From positions 3,269,501 through 3,333,500 of the forward strand of contig NZ_CP086136.1 in NCBI RefSeq assembly GCF_017565645.3: DNA of 64,000 nt, given 5' to 3'. A model generated the notes under the pieces. It did no database searches and was not told the DNA's origin. It saw nothing but the letters and a program-made list of their open reading frames with translations. This document shows positions 27,496 to 35,634 of this stretch, piece after piece (positions within the stretch are counted from its first letter, which is position 1; the number at the start of each line of letters is the position of its first letter). The translations under genes were made by a program, and so were the position numbers. The DNA is from Bradyrhizobium barranii subsp. barranii (GTDB taxonomy: Bacteria > Pseudomonadota > Alphaproteobacteria > Rhizobiales > Xanthobacteraceae).

Positions 27496-27713
27496 CTCGC
27501 CATCTCCTCTGTGATCATGGAAGTAAAACCCCCGCCGTGTCTCGGCACCGGCATGCCAGACGAGGGAACGTTCTCGCAATTGCGAAGTTCCTTCAACGAA
27601 CGTTACTTCTTCGACACACTTCAGTCGGCCGCGATGCTGCCATCTCCTCTTCTCACATCGTCCGCATCCGCATGTCGTGATGGCCCGGCCCGGGAACCGA
27701 GGCGAAGCGGTCG

Positions 27714-29531
27714 ATGTTCAATCGGCTAATAGAAAAATCGAAATCAATACGACGGGGTCGCAGTCACATGGATCATCTTTCTGGTTACGCGCGCAGGCCA
27801 TTTGCCTTTGTTTTGCGCTATCTGCGACGACGGCCGGCATCGCATCTCGTGATCCTGACCGCTGTCGTTGCAGCCGTTGCCTGTTCCGTGGGCACGCAGT
27901 ACGGCGTCAAATCCCTGGTCGACAGCCTGTCCGCGGGAACTTCGCACGGTGGCAGCGTATGGCTGGCATTCATTTTACTCATGTCGCTGATTGCGGCGGA
28001 CAACTTCCTGTGGCGGATCGCGAGCTGGACCGCGAGCTTCACCTTCGTTCGTGTCACGGGCGATTTACGCCGTGACATATTTCGTCATCTGACGGGACAC
28101 GCGCCGAGCTATTTCTCCGATCGCATGCCGGGCATGCTGACGAGCCGTATCACCGCGACCTCAAACGCGGTGTTCACGGTCGAGAACATGTTCGTCTGGA
28201 ATGTGTTGCCGCCGTGCATTGCCACAATTGCGGCCATCGGTCTGATTGGAACCGTCAGTCCCTATATGGCACTCGGCCTGATCGTGGTCGCGGGCGGTAT
28301 GGTGATAGCGATGTTCCATTTGGCCGCAGCCGGCAAGCCGCTGCATGACGACTTTGCCGACAAGGCCGCCGTCGTCGACGGCGAGATGATCGACGTCATC
28401 AGCAACATGCCGCTGGTCCGCGCCTTCTGCGGCATCGGCCATGAGCACGAGCGGTTCGACGCGACGGTGAACCGGGAACTGACCGCGCGCGGCCGTAGCC
28501 TGCGTTATCTGGAAAAGCTGCGGCTCACGCATGCCGGCGTGACGGTCGTCCTGACGGTGGCGCTGATGGCCTGGGCGATCACGCTCTGGCAGCAGGGCGA
28601 GGCGACCACCGGCGATGTCGTGCTGGTCTGTACGCTCGGCCTCTCCATTCTCAACGCGACGCGCGACCTCGCGGTGGCGCTGGTCGATGTCACCCAGCAC
28701 GTCGCGCGCCTGACCGAGGCGATCGCGACCTTGCTCGTGCCGCATGAATTGCGCGATCATCCCGAGGCCGAGCCGTTGATGAAGAGCGGCGCCGCGATCG
28801 CGTACAACAACGTCACCTTCGGTTATCCCGGAGGCGAGAAGATCTTTGAACGGTTCAGCCTGCGGCTTCAGCCCGGCCAGCGCGTCGGCCTGGTCGGCCA
28901 GTCGGGCGGGGGGAAATCAACCCTGTTCACGTTGCTGCAGCGGTTCTACGATGTCGATGAAGGCAGCGTGACCGTCGACGGCCAGGATATTTCCAAGGTG
29001 ACCCAGCTGAGCCTGCGTGAAGCCATCTCGGTCGTGCCGCAGGATATCTCGCTGTTCCACCGCTCCATCCGCGAGAACATCCGCTACGGCCGTCCGAACG
29101 CGACCGACGACGAGGTGCTGCGCGCGGCGATCGCTGCGCGCTGCGATTTCATCGATAGCCTGCAGGAAGGCCTCGACACCATGGTCGGCGACCGCGGCGT
29201 GAAAATGTCCGGCGGCCAGCGCCAGCGCATCGCGATCGCGCGGGCCTTCCTGAAGGACGCGCCGATCCTGCTGCTGGACGAAGCGACCGCCGCGCTCGAC
29301 AGCGAATCCGAGGAGGCGATCCGCGAGGCGCTGTCGCGCCTGATGCGCGGCCGTACCGTGATCGCGATCGCGCACCGGCTGGCGACGCTGCGCAATTTCG
29401 ATCGCGTCCTGGTGCTGAAGAATGGCAAGATCATCGAGGACGGCGCGCCCGACCGCTTGATGCAGGGCCACGGCCCCTACCGTGAGCTGGTGACGCAGGA
29501 GATGAGCCGGCTGGCGAAGTTCGCCGCGTAA
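27714..29531 (+). CDS. ABC exporter, fused permease and ATPase
   Basis: 605 aa half-transporter. Residues ~35-335 form the six-helix exporter domain. Residues ~360-600 form the ATPase with GQSGGGKST (Walker A), MSGGQRQRIAIARA (signature) and ILLLDEATAALD (Walker B). It probably works as a homodimer exporting lipid, glycan or drug. Start 27714 is uncertain; ATG 27768 (MDHLSG) is an in-frame alternative with no better ribosome site. It lies 60 bp before the glycosidase gene, so the two may be co-expressed. Confidence 0.85.
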   Translation: MFNRLIEKSKSIRRGRSHMDHLSGYARRPFAFVLRYLRRRPASHLVILTAVVAAVACSVGTQYGVKSLVDSLSAGTSHGGSVWLAFILLMSLIAADNFLWRIASWTASFTFVRVTGDLRRDIFRHLTGHAPSYFSDRMPGMLTSRITATSNAVFTVENMFVWNVLPPCIATIAAIGLIGTVSPYMALGLIVVAGGMVIAMFHLAAAGKPLHDDFADKAAVVDGEMIDVISNMPLVRAFCGIGHEHERFDATVNRELTARGRSLRYLEKLRLTHAGVTVVLTVALMAWAITLWQQGEATTGDVVLVCTLGLSILNATRDLAVALVDVTQHVARLTEAIATLLVPHELRDHPEAEPLMKSGAAIAYNNVTFGYPGGEKIFERFSLRLQPGQRVGLVGQSGGGKSTLFTLLQRFYDVDEGSVTVDGQDISKVTQLSLREAISVVPQDISLFHRSIRENIRYGRPNATDDEVLRAAIAARCDFIDSLQEGLDTMVGDRGVKMSGGQRQRIAIARAFLKDAPILLLDEATAALDSESEEAIREALSRLMRGRTVIAIAHRLATLRNFDRVLVLKNGKIIEDGAPDRLMQGHGPYRELVTQEMSRLAKFAA

Positions 29532-29590
29532 GTCCAACAGTTGCGTTTGCGTTGGTCGCGTTCGAAAAATTGGCCGCAGGGGAGCAGCTC

Positions 29591-31795
29591 ATGGCAGCCG
29601 AAGCCGTAACCCAGATCATCTCGGTAACGCAGACGGAGGAGGCCGTCGCGGAGCAGGCGTTCTACATTCCGATGACGGGGCCCGCCGCGCGGCCCCGTCG
29701 GTCGCTCAAGCACGACGACACCTTCATCGTGCTGGACAGCCATGGCGACATCGGCGCCTCCGCGGGCGGGCCGGACGGCCTGTTCAACTGCGACACGCGC
29801 TATCTGGCGCGGCTGGAGCTCGTGCTCGACGATCTCCAGCCGCTGCTGCTCGGCTCGAATCTGCGCGACGACAATTCGGCCCTGACCGTCGATCTCACCA
29901 ATCCCGATATCTATCGGCAGGGCCGCATCGTGCTGCAGAAGGACCTGCTGCACATCGTGCGCACGATCTTCCTGTGGCGCGGCACGGCCTATCAGCGCAT
30001 CGGCGTGCAGAACCATGGCGACCGTCGCGCCAGCCCGGAGCTGACGCTGCTGTTCGACAGCGACTTCGCCGATCTGTTCGAGGTGCGCGGCGAGCGGCGC
30101 CCGCACCGCGGGACCGGCACCAGCAAGTTGCTCGGGCCGACCGACGTGCTGTTCCACTATCGCGGGCTTGACGATGCCGTGCGTACCACCGGCCTGCATT
30201 TCGACCCGCGTCCGACGCGGCTGTCGGTGAATGCCGCGACCTGGCAGCTCGACCTCGACCCGCATCAGTCGAAATCCCTGTTCGTGGCGGTGTCCTGCAA
30301 CCGGCCGATCGCGGAGAAGCCTGCGCGCTTTTTCAGGGGCCTGCTCGCCCATCGCCGCGAGATGCGCCAGTCGACGACGGGCATGGCCAGCATCGAGACG
30401 TCGAACAACATCTTCAACGAGGTGCTGTGCCAGGCCATGGCCGACCTCAACATGCTGATGACGGGGACGCCGCAGGGGCGTTATCCCTATGCCGGCATTC
30501 CCTGGTACTCGACGACTTTCGGCCGCGACGGCCTGATCACCGCGCTTCAGATGCTGTGGATCGATCCGCGGGTCGCGAAGGGCGTGCTGCGGCGGCTCGC
30601 GCATTTTCAGGCAGAGACGGTCGATCCGCTGAACGATGCCGCGCCCGGAAAGATTTTGCACGAGATGCGTGGCGGCGAGATGGCTGCGCTTCGCGAGGTG
30701 CCGTTCGCGCAATATTACGGCAGCGTGGATTCGACCGCCTTGTTCGTGCTGCTCGCCGGAAGCTATTTCGAGCGCACCGGCGACGAGAAGACCCTGACCG
30801 AGCTGTGGCCGGCGATCGAGGCAGGGCTGGCCTGGATCGATGGCCCCGGTGACCCCGACAGGGACGGCTTCGTCGAATACCAGCGCGCCACCGAAAAAGG
30901 CCTCGCCAACCAGGGCTGGAAGGACTCGTATGACGCGATCTTCCATGCCGATGGCCAGCTTGCGGAAGGCAATCTCGCCCTTGCCGAGGTGCAGGGTTAC
31001 GTCTTTGCCGCCAAGCAGCTCGCCGCACGTTGCGCGTTGCGGCTCGGCAAGCCGGACCTCGCCAGAAAGCTCGAGACCGAGGCCAAGGCGCTGGCCGAGC
31101 GGTTCGAGAAGGCATTCTGGTGCGAGGAGCTCGGTACCTATGCGCTCGCGCTCGACGGCAGGAAACGGCCCTGCAAGGTGCGGACATCCAATGCCGGGCA
31201 GGTGCTGTTCAGCGGCATGATCCGCGAGGACCGCGCACGTCTCGTCGCCGCCGATCTGATGGCGCCGCACTTCTTCTCGGGCTGGGGTATCCGCACGGTC
31301 GCGCAAGGCGAGGTGCGCTACAACCCGATGTCCTATCATGACGGCTCGATCTGGCCGCACGACAATGCGCTGATCGCGCTCGGGCTCGCGCGCTACGGGC
31401 TCAAGCATTCGGTGGCGCATGTCTTCAAGGGCCTGTTCGACGCGGCGACCTACATGGACCTGCGGCGGCTGCCCGAATTGTTCTGCGGCTTCCGGCGCGA
31501 GAAGCGGCGCGGCCCGACGCTCTATCCGGTCGCCTGCGCGCCGCAGGCCTGGGCCAGCGCGACGCCATTCACGCTGCTGGAGGCCGCGCTCGGCATCGAG
31601 TTCGATGTCGCGCGTGGCGAGATTCGCCTGCGCAATCCGCATCTGCCGGCGTTCCTGAACGAGGTGATCCTGCGCGATCTGCGATTGGGAAATTCCAGCG
31701 TGGATCTGCGCGTCAGCCGTCACGGCGACGATGTCGCGCTAGAGGTCTTGCGCACGCGCGGCCAGATCCAGGTCTCGATCGTGCTGGCGCGCTAG
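29591..31795 (+). CDS. Glycogen-debranching-type amylo-alpha-1,6-glucosidase
   Basis: 734 aa from ATG 29591 behind GGGAG. The N-terminal 'bis' domain (about residues 35-270: SLKHDDTFIVLDSHGDIG, then GLFNCDTRYLARLELVLDD) precedes an (alpha/alpha)6-barrel glycosidase domain. The barrel motifs are YAGIPWYSTTFGRDGL, DPDRDGFVEYQRATEKGLANQGWKDS and NPMSYHDGSIWPHDNALIA. Family members hydrolyse alpha-1,6 links of glucans or related storage sugars. There is no signal peptide. It is followed 22 bp later by a PRC-barrel gene. Confidence 0.85.
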   Translation: MAAEAVTQIISVTQTEEAVAEQAFYIPMTGPAARPRRSLKHDDTFIVLDSHGDIGASAGGPDGLFNCDTRYLARLELVLDDLQPLLLGSNLRDDNSALTVDLTNPDIYRQGRIVLQKDLLHIVRTIFLWRGTAYQRIGVQNHGDRRASPELTLLFDSDFADLFEVRGERRPHRGTGTSKLLGPTDVLFHYRGLDDAVRTTGLHFDPRPTRLSVNAATWQLDLDPHQSKSLFVAVSCNRPIAEKPARFFRGLLAHRREMRQSTTGMASIETSNNIFNEVLCQAMADLNMLMTGTPQGRYPYAGIPWYSTTFGRDGLITALQMLWIDPRVAKGVLRRLAHFQAETVDPLNDAAPGKILHEMRGGEMAALREVPFAQYYGSVDSTALFVLLAGSYFERTGDEKTLTELWPAIEAGLAWIDGPGDPDRDGFVEYQRATEKGLANQGWKDSYDAIFHADGQLAEGNLALAEVQGYVFAAKQLAARCALRLGKPDLARKLETEAKALAERFEKAFWCEELGTYALALDGRKRPCKVRTSNAGQVLFSGMIREDRARLVAADLMAPHFFSGWGIRTVAQGEVRYNPMSYHDGSIWPHDNALIALGLARYGLKHSVAHVFKGLFDAATYMDLRRLPELFCGFRREKRRGPTLYPVACAPQAWASATPFTLLEAALGIEFDVARGEIRLRNPHLPAFLNEVILRDLRLGNSSVDLRVSRHGDDVALEVLRTRGQIQVSIVLAR

Positions 31796-31817
31796 CGGCG
31801 CCTGCGAGGAGGGTTTT

Positions 31818-32351
31818 ATGCGTACCGCCGGATGGTTGGTTCTGAGCGCAGCGATCGTCGCGGGATTGACGGTCGCCGCATCGCGTGCCGCGGAGGAACC
31901 GCCCGCGGGCCCAACGACGCCCCCCAGCGAAGCGAACGCGCCGGCCGCGGTGCAGCCGCCGACCTCCACCGTGCCGGTCACGCCGAAGGACGCCGCTCCG
32001 CCGCCGTCCGTGACCATCATCGGTGCGAGCGACGCCCATGGCGTGCTCGGCCGGGACGTGCGCAGCGCAGCCGACGAGGATATGGGCCGCATTGTCGACA
32101 TCATCGTCGACCGCGCCGGCCGTGTGCGCGCCGCCGTGATTGATTTCGGCGGTTTCCTCGGCGTCGGCAGCCGCAAGATCGTGGTGGACTGGAACGCGAT
32201 GCGGTTCGGCAAGATTGCCAACAAGAAGGACAGCATCACGCTGGAATTGACCAAGGCGCAGGTCGCAGCCGCGCCTGAATACAAGGAAGACACGCCGATG
32301 GTGGTGCTCGGCGCGTCCGGCAGCCTGCAGCCGCTGCAAGCGATTCAGTGA
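31818..32351 (+). CDS. Exported PRC-barrel domain protein
   Basis: 177 aa from ATG 31818 with GGAGG upstream. A signal peptide (residues 1-25, ending ASRAAEE) is followed by a low-complexity Pro/Ala/Thr linker to about residue 68. A PRC-barrel domain follows (GVLGRDVRSAADEDMGRIVDIIVDRAGRVRAAVIDFGGFLGVGSRKIVVDW). PRC barrels bind RNA or protein partners in some systems; exported versions in rhizobia have no known role. It is tandem with the glycosidase gene. Confidence 0.8.
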   Translation: MRTAGWLVLSAAIVAGLTVAASRAAEEPPAGPTTPPSEANAPAAVQPPTSTVPVTPKDAAPPPSVTIIGASDAHGVLGRDVRSAADEDMGRIVDIIVDRAGRVRAAVIDFGGFLGVGSRKIVVDWNAMRFGKIANKKDSITLELTKAQVAAAPEYKEDTPMVVLGASGSLQPLQAIQ

Positions 32352-32374
32352 GGCGCGGGGAGGGATGGCCGCCG

Positions 32375-33688
32375 GTGCTGTTGTCGAGGAAGCCGAACCA
32401 CGCAGATCGCGATAGCCGCGTTGAACGGTACAACGTTGCCGCGCCGCCGCCTGCGGGCCTTCCGGCGCCGTCGCGCCAGAGCCTGCGCGGCCTCGACTGG
32501 TTCATCTTCTTCCTCGCCGACGTTCAGACCGGGTTCGGTCCCTTCATCGCGGTCTACCTCACGACGCAGAAATGGACCCAGGTCGAGATCGGCCTCGTGC
32601 TGTCGATCGGTGGCATCGTCGCGCTGATCGGACAGATGCCCGGTGGCGCGATCATCGATGCCGCGAAGTCCGAGCGGCTGGTCGCAGCGCTTGCGATCGC
32701 GACCATCGGCTTCTGCGCGCTCGCCTATGCGGCGATGCCGATCTTCCCCGTGGTGGTTGCTGCGGCCACGCTGCATGCGGCGGCGAGCTGCGTGCTGGGG
32801 CCGGCTATCGCGGCGATCAGCCTCGGCCTCGTCGGTCCGCTTGCGATCGGCGAGCGGCTCGGCCGCAATGCGCGCTTTGCGTCCCTCGGCAACGGCGTCG
32901 CCGCCGCCGTGATGGGCACGGCCGGCTATCTCCTGTCGAGCCGCTCGGTGTTCCTCGTCACCTTCCTGCTCGCGATTCCGACCCTGATCGCGCTGTCGCG
33001 CATCCGCGAGGAGGAAGTCGACATCGCGCGCTGTCACGGCGAGATGCCGCGCGAGGCGCCGGTTCCAGGCGACACCAATCTCTGGCACCTGATCCGGCAA
33101 CGCCCGCTCATCGTCTTCGCGCTGAGCGTGCTGCTGCTGCAATTGGCGAACGCCGCGATGATGCCGCTGATGGCGAGCGCGGTGACGGCGCGGTCGAGCC
33201 AGTGGGCGACGGTGCTCGTCGCCTTCTGCATCGTCGTGCCGCAGGCGATCGTCGCGCTGCTGTCGCCGACGGTCGGGCGCAAGGCGCAGCTCTGGGGCCG
33301 GCGACCGCTGCTGCTGATCGGATTCGCTGCGCTGACGATCCGGGGCCTTCTGTTTGCGACCGTGCGCGATCCCTATCTGCTGGTCGCGGTGCAGGTGTTC
33401 GACGGCATCACGGCCGCGGTGTTCGCGGTGATGATCCCGCTGATCGTGGCCGACGTCGCCTTCGGCAGCGGTCATTTCAATCTGGCGCAAGGCATTGTCG
33501 GGACCGCGACCGGCATCGGGGCGTCGTTGAGCACGGCGCTTGGCGGCTATGTCAGCGACAAGTTCGGCAATGCCACCGCCTTCATCGGACTGTCCGGCGT
33601 CGCCGCGACCGGGCTCTTGCTGATCCTCTTTGTGATGCCGGAAACCCGGCGCACCGGCATGATCGCGCCGAAAAAATTGGCCGGCTGA
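32375..33688 (+). CDS. MFS transporter
   Basis: 437 aa with about 12 membrane helices. The first half contains DVQTGFGPFIAVYL and GQMPGGAIIDA, and the C-terminus ends cytoplasmic. It belongs to a subgroup without a known substrate. I chose GTG 32375 because GGGGAGGG lies about 10 nt upstream. The frame is open from GTG 32348, which overlaps the stop of the PRC gene and is the alternative. It converges with fixK. Confidence 0.8.
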   Translation: MLLSRKPNHADRDSRVERYNVAAPPPAGLPAPSRQSLRGLDWFIFFLADVQTGFGPFIAVYLTTQKWTQVEIGLVLSIGGIVALIGQMPGGAIIDAAKSERLVAALAIATIGFCALAYAAMPIFPVVVAAATLHAAASCVLGPAIAAISLGLVGPLAIGERLGRNARFASLGNGVAAAVMGTAGYLLSSRSVFLVTFLLAIPTLIALSRIREEEVDIARCHGEMPREAPVPGDTNLWHLIRQRPLIVFALSVLLLQLANAAMMPLMASAVTARSSQWATVLVAFCIVVPQAIVALLSPTVGRKAQLWGRRPLLLIGFAALTIRGLLFATVRDPYLLVAVQVFDGITAAVFAVMIPLIVADVAFGSGHFNLAQGIVGTATGIGASLSTALGGYVSDKFGNATAFIGLSGVAATGLLLILFVMPETRRTGMIAPKKLAG

Positions 33689-33730
33689 ACGAATTCAGCC
33701 GGCCAAAGCGGGTGGGGAGGAAGACAGAAA

Positions 33731-34444
33731 TCAGGCGTCGAGATTGTGCAGGCGCTGACGGTTGCGCAGCACGATCTGGCGGGCGCCGGAAAATCCCAAA
33801 ATGCCCTGGGCGTGAAGCTGCGACAGCGCGCGCGACACGGTCTCCAGCGTCAGGCCGAGATAGTCGCCGATGTCGCGGCGGCACATCGGCAGTGCCATCA
33901 TGCCGGCTACCGCGAGGCGGCGGTCCATCTCGAGCAGGAAGGTTGCAACGCGCTCCATCGCGGTCTTGCGTCCGAGCAGCAGCATGTGGTCCTCGGCGTG
34001 ACGTAGTTCGCCGGCGGTCATGGCCCAGAGCTTGCGGGCGACCTGCACGTCGGTGCCGGCGGCCTTCTCCAGGCTCGCGCGCTTCACCAGGCGTACGGTC
34101 GTGTCGATGATGGCTTCAGCGGCGAGGCGGTGGCTGGGACCGGATTCAAGGCCGAACACGTCACCGGGAAGATGGAAGGAGCCGATCTGGCGGCGGCCGT
34201 CGGAGAGCAGCTTGTAGCTGCGCACCGCGCCGGTGATGACCTGGTAGACATATTCGGCCGGCTCGTCCTCGCCGTAGATCTCCTCGTCCTTGCGGTAGGA
34301 GAACTCGGTGGCGACGAGGCCGACATGGCCGGCGATCGCGCCGAACTGGTCGGAGACGGGATGGGCAGGGGCAATCTTGGCACGAACTTGGGTGTTGATC
34401 GCCTGGGTGTTGATCGCCTGGGTGTTGAGCGTCTCGGTCAGCAT
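33731..34444 (-). CDS. fixK: FixK2-type Crp/Fnr transcriptional regulator
   Basis: 237 aa. A cyclic-nucleotide-type beta-roll without the FNR cluster cysteines (residues ~35-140) is followed by a helix-turn-helix (CRRDIGDYLGLTLETVSRAL). The Cys at the start of this helix corresponds to the redox-sensitive Cys183 of B. diazoefficiens FixK2. FixK2 activates fixNOQP, fixGHIS and other microaerobic genes at TTGA-N6-TCAA boxes, in relay from FixLJ. ATG 34444 has GGAG at good distance, whereas ATG 34453 follows it directly. Numbering from 34444 puts the Cys at 188, five more than in the reference. This is explained by one extra AINTQ repeat near the N-terminus. Confidence 0.92.
   Translation of the reverse strand: MLTETLNTQAINTQAINTQVRAKIAPAHPVSDQFGAIAGHVGLVATEFSYRKDEEIYGEDEPAEYVYQVITGAVRSYKLLSDGRRQIGSFHLPGDVFGLESGPSHRLAAEAIIDTTVRLVKRASLEKAAGTDVQVARKLWAMTAGELRHAEDHMLLLGRKTAMERVATFLLEMDRRLAVAGMMALPMCRRDIGDYLGLTLETVSRALSQLHAQGILGFSGARQIVLRNRQRLHNLDA
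34390..34434 (-). repeat. 15-bp tandem repeat in the fixK N-terminal coding region
   Basis: Three consecutive units of GGGTGTTGATCGCCT (plus strand), two identical and one with two changes, encode the N-terminal NTQ-AINTQ-AINTQ stretch. Being a multiple of three, unit gain or loss keeps the frame. Confidence 0.85.
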
Positions 34445-34518
34445 CTGCGCCATCTCCGTTGTGATGACGCTTTGGTACGCGGGTTCGGGCGCTTCGAAAA
34501 TTTCGCGAGATATCTTAA

Positions 34519-34550
34519 GGGGGGTTACCTACGTAGAACCCCGTAGGTCA
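34519..34550 (-). promoter_or_regulatory. Candidate FixJ-binding region of the fixK promoter
   Basis: The 103-bp spacer before fixK holds the imperfect palindrome CCTACG-N8-CGTAGG (34528-34547) including TACGTAGGTAA on the minus strand. It resembles the TAC/GTA-containing FixJ boxes of rhizobial fixK and nifA promoters. FixJ activation of fixK2 is established in B. diazoefficiens; assigning this exact site is my inference. Confidence 0.45.
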
Positions 34551-34970
34551 GTTGCCGCGGCCGCCCTGGATGGCGTGGCGGATGCACTTGACCAGGGTTT
34601 CGTCGAGAAGCGGCTTCAAAATCACGTCCTTGACGCCTGCGGCGGCCGCCCGGGCCGAGATATTCCCATCGGGATAGCCGGTGATCAGGATCACGGGCGT
34701 GCCCTCGTCGGACTGGCGCAACCGGCCGGCCAGCTCGATGCCGTTGATGTCGGGCATCTTGTAGTCGATCACGTAGCAGTCCGCCCCCTGCGCACCACTG
34801 GCATTCAGCAGCGCCGTCGCGTTCCTGAAGGTCCGCACGGCAAAGCCGTCGGTTTCCAGCAGGAATTGCAGGGATCCCAGCACCGCGGCATCATCGTCGA
34901 CAACGTAGACGGTGGGCTTTGCGGATGACGTCACTGGAAGCCGCTGTTGGTGCGAGCCGATCTCGATCAT
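34548..34970 (-). CDS. Single-domain response regulator between fixK and fixJ
   Basis: 140 aa, almost all one receiver domain: YVVDDD acidic pair, phosphoacceptor Asp in CYVIDYKMPDI (about residue 65), the Thr in LITGY and the Lys in ILKPL. No output domain. A gene in this position is part of the fixLJ-fixK2 cluster in B. japonicum. The FixK box just upstream indicates FixK2 control, so it may feed back on FixL/FixJ phosphoryl flow. ATG 34970 directly abuts AAAGGGG, a poor spacing; GTG 34934 is an alternative start. Confidence 0.85.
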   Translation of the reverse strand: MIEIGSHQQRLPVTSSAKPTVYVVDDDAAVLGSLQFLLETDGFAVRTFRNATALLNASGAQGADCYVIDYKMPDINGIELAGRLRQSDEGTPVILITGYPDGNISARAAAAGVKDVILKPLLDETLVKCIRHAIQGGRGN

Positions 34971-35003
34971 CCCCTTTGGCTAGCACGGCCCGGGAGAATG
35001 ATT

Positions 35004-35017
35004 TTGACCTGCCTCAA
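35004..35017 (-). promoter_or_regulatory. FixK box before the single-domain response regulator
   Basis: TTGACCTGCCTCAA, matching TTGA-N6-TCAA. Its right half-site overlaps the fixJ stop codon (35014-35016). The centre is only 40 bp before ATG 34970, which for a -41.5 class II site would put the transcript start at the start codon. Confidence 0.6.
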
Positions 35018-35631
35018 TCCTTCAACATCCCGGCGCGCATCGCCAGCCGGACCAGCTCCGAGAGGCTGTTGGCCTGCATCTTGGTCATGACGTTGGCCCG
35101 GTAGACCTCGATGGTGCGGGGGCTGATGTCGTATTCACGGGCGATCAGCTTGTTGGAGAGGCCCGCGATCAGCCCTTCCATGACCTGGCGCTCGCGCGGG
35201 CTGAGCGAGGCGACGCGGGCGGCGATGTCCTGCGAGATCGCCTCGTTCTTCGCCGCCGGCTCGGCCTGGCGGATCGCCGTCTCGATCATGGTGGTGAGGC
35301 GGTCGTCCTCGAACGGCTTCTCGAGAAAGTCGACCGCCCCTAACTTCATCGCCTCGACCGCGAGCGGCACGTCGCCATGACCGGTCATGATCAGGATCGG
35401 GAACGGGCTTTGCTGCGCCTTCATCCGCTTCAACAGCTCGATCCCGTCGATTCCAGGCATGCGCACGTCCGAGACGACGCAGCCGAAGGCGAGGCCGGGC
35501 AGGACATCGAGGAAGGCTTGCGCATCGTCAAACAGGGTGACGCCGAAGCCGGAGGAATCCAGCAGGAAGTTCAGCGAGTCCCGCATCGCCTCGTCGTCAT
35601 CGATGACGTAGACATGTCCCTTGGTCGTCAT
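35014..35631 (-). CDS. fixJ: Response regulator FixJ
   Basis: 205 aa. The receiver domain (residues 1-125) has DDDEAMRDSLNFLL, the phosphoacceptor Asp in CVVSDVRMPGIDG (about residue 55) and the Lys in FLEKPF. A LuxR/GerE-type helix-turn-helix covers residues ~140-205 (LSPRERQVMEGLIAGLSNKLIAREYDISPRTIEVYRANVM, cited in blocks). Phosphorylated by FixL at low O2, it activates fixK. It lies 3 bp after the fixL stop, in the same operon. Confidence 0.95.
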   Translation of the reverse strand: MTTKGHVYVIDDDEAMRDSLNFLLDSSGFGVTLFDDAQAFLDVLPGLAFGCVVSDVRMPGIDGIELLKRMKAQQSPFPILIMTGHGDVPLAVEAMKLGAVDFLEKPFEDDRLTTMIETAIRQAEPAAKNEAISQDIAARVASLSPRERQVMEGLIAGLSNKLIAREYDISPRTIEVYRANVMTKMQANSLSELVRLAMRAGMLKD

Positions 35632-35634
35632 GGA

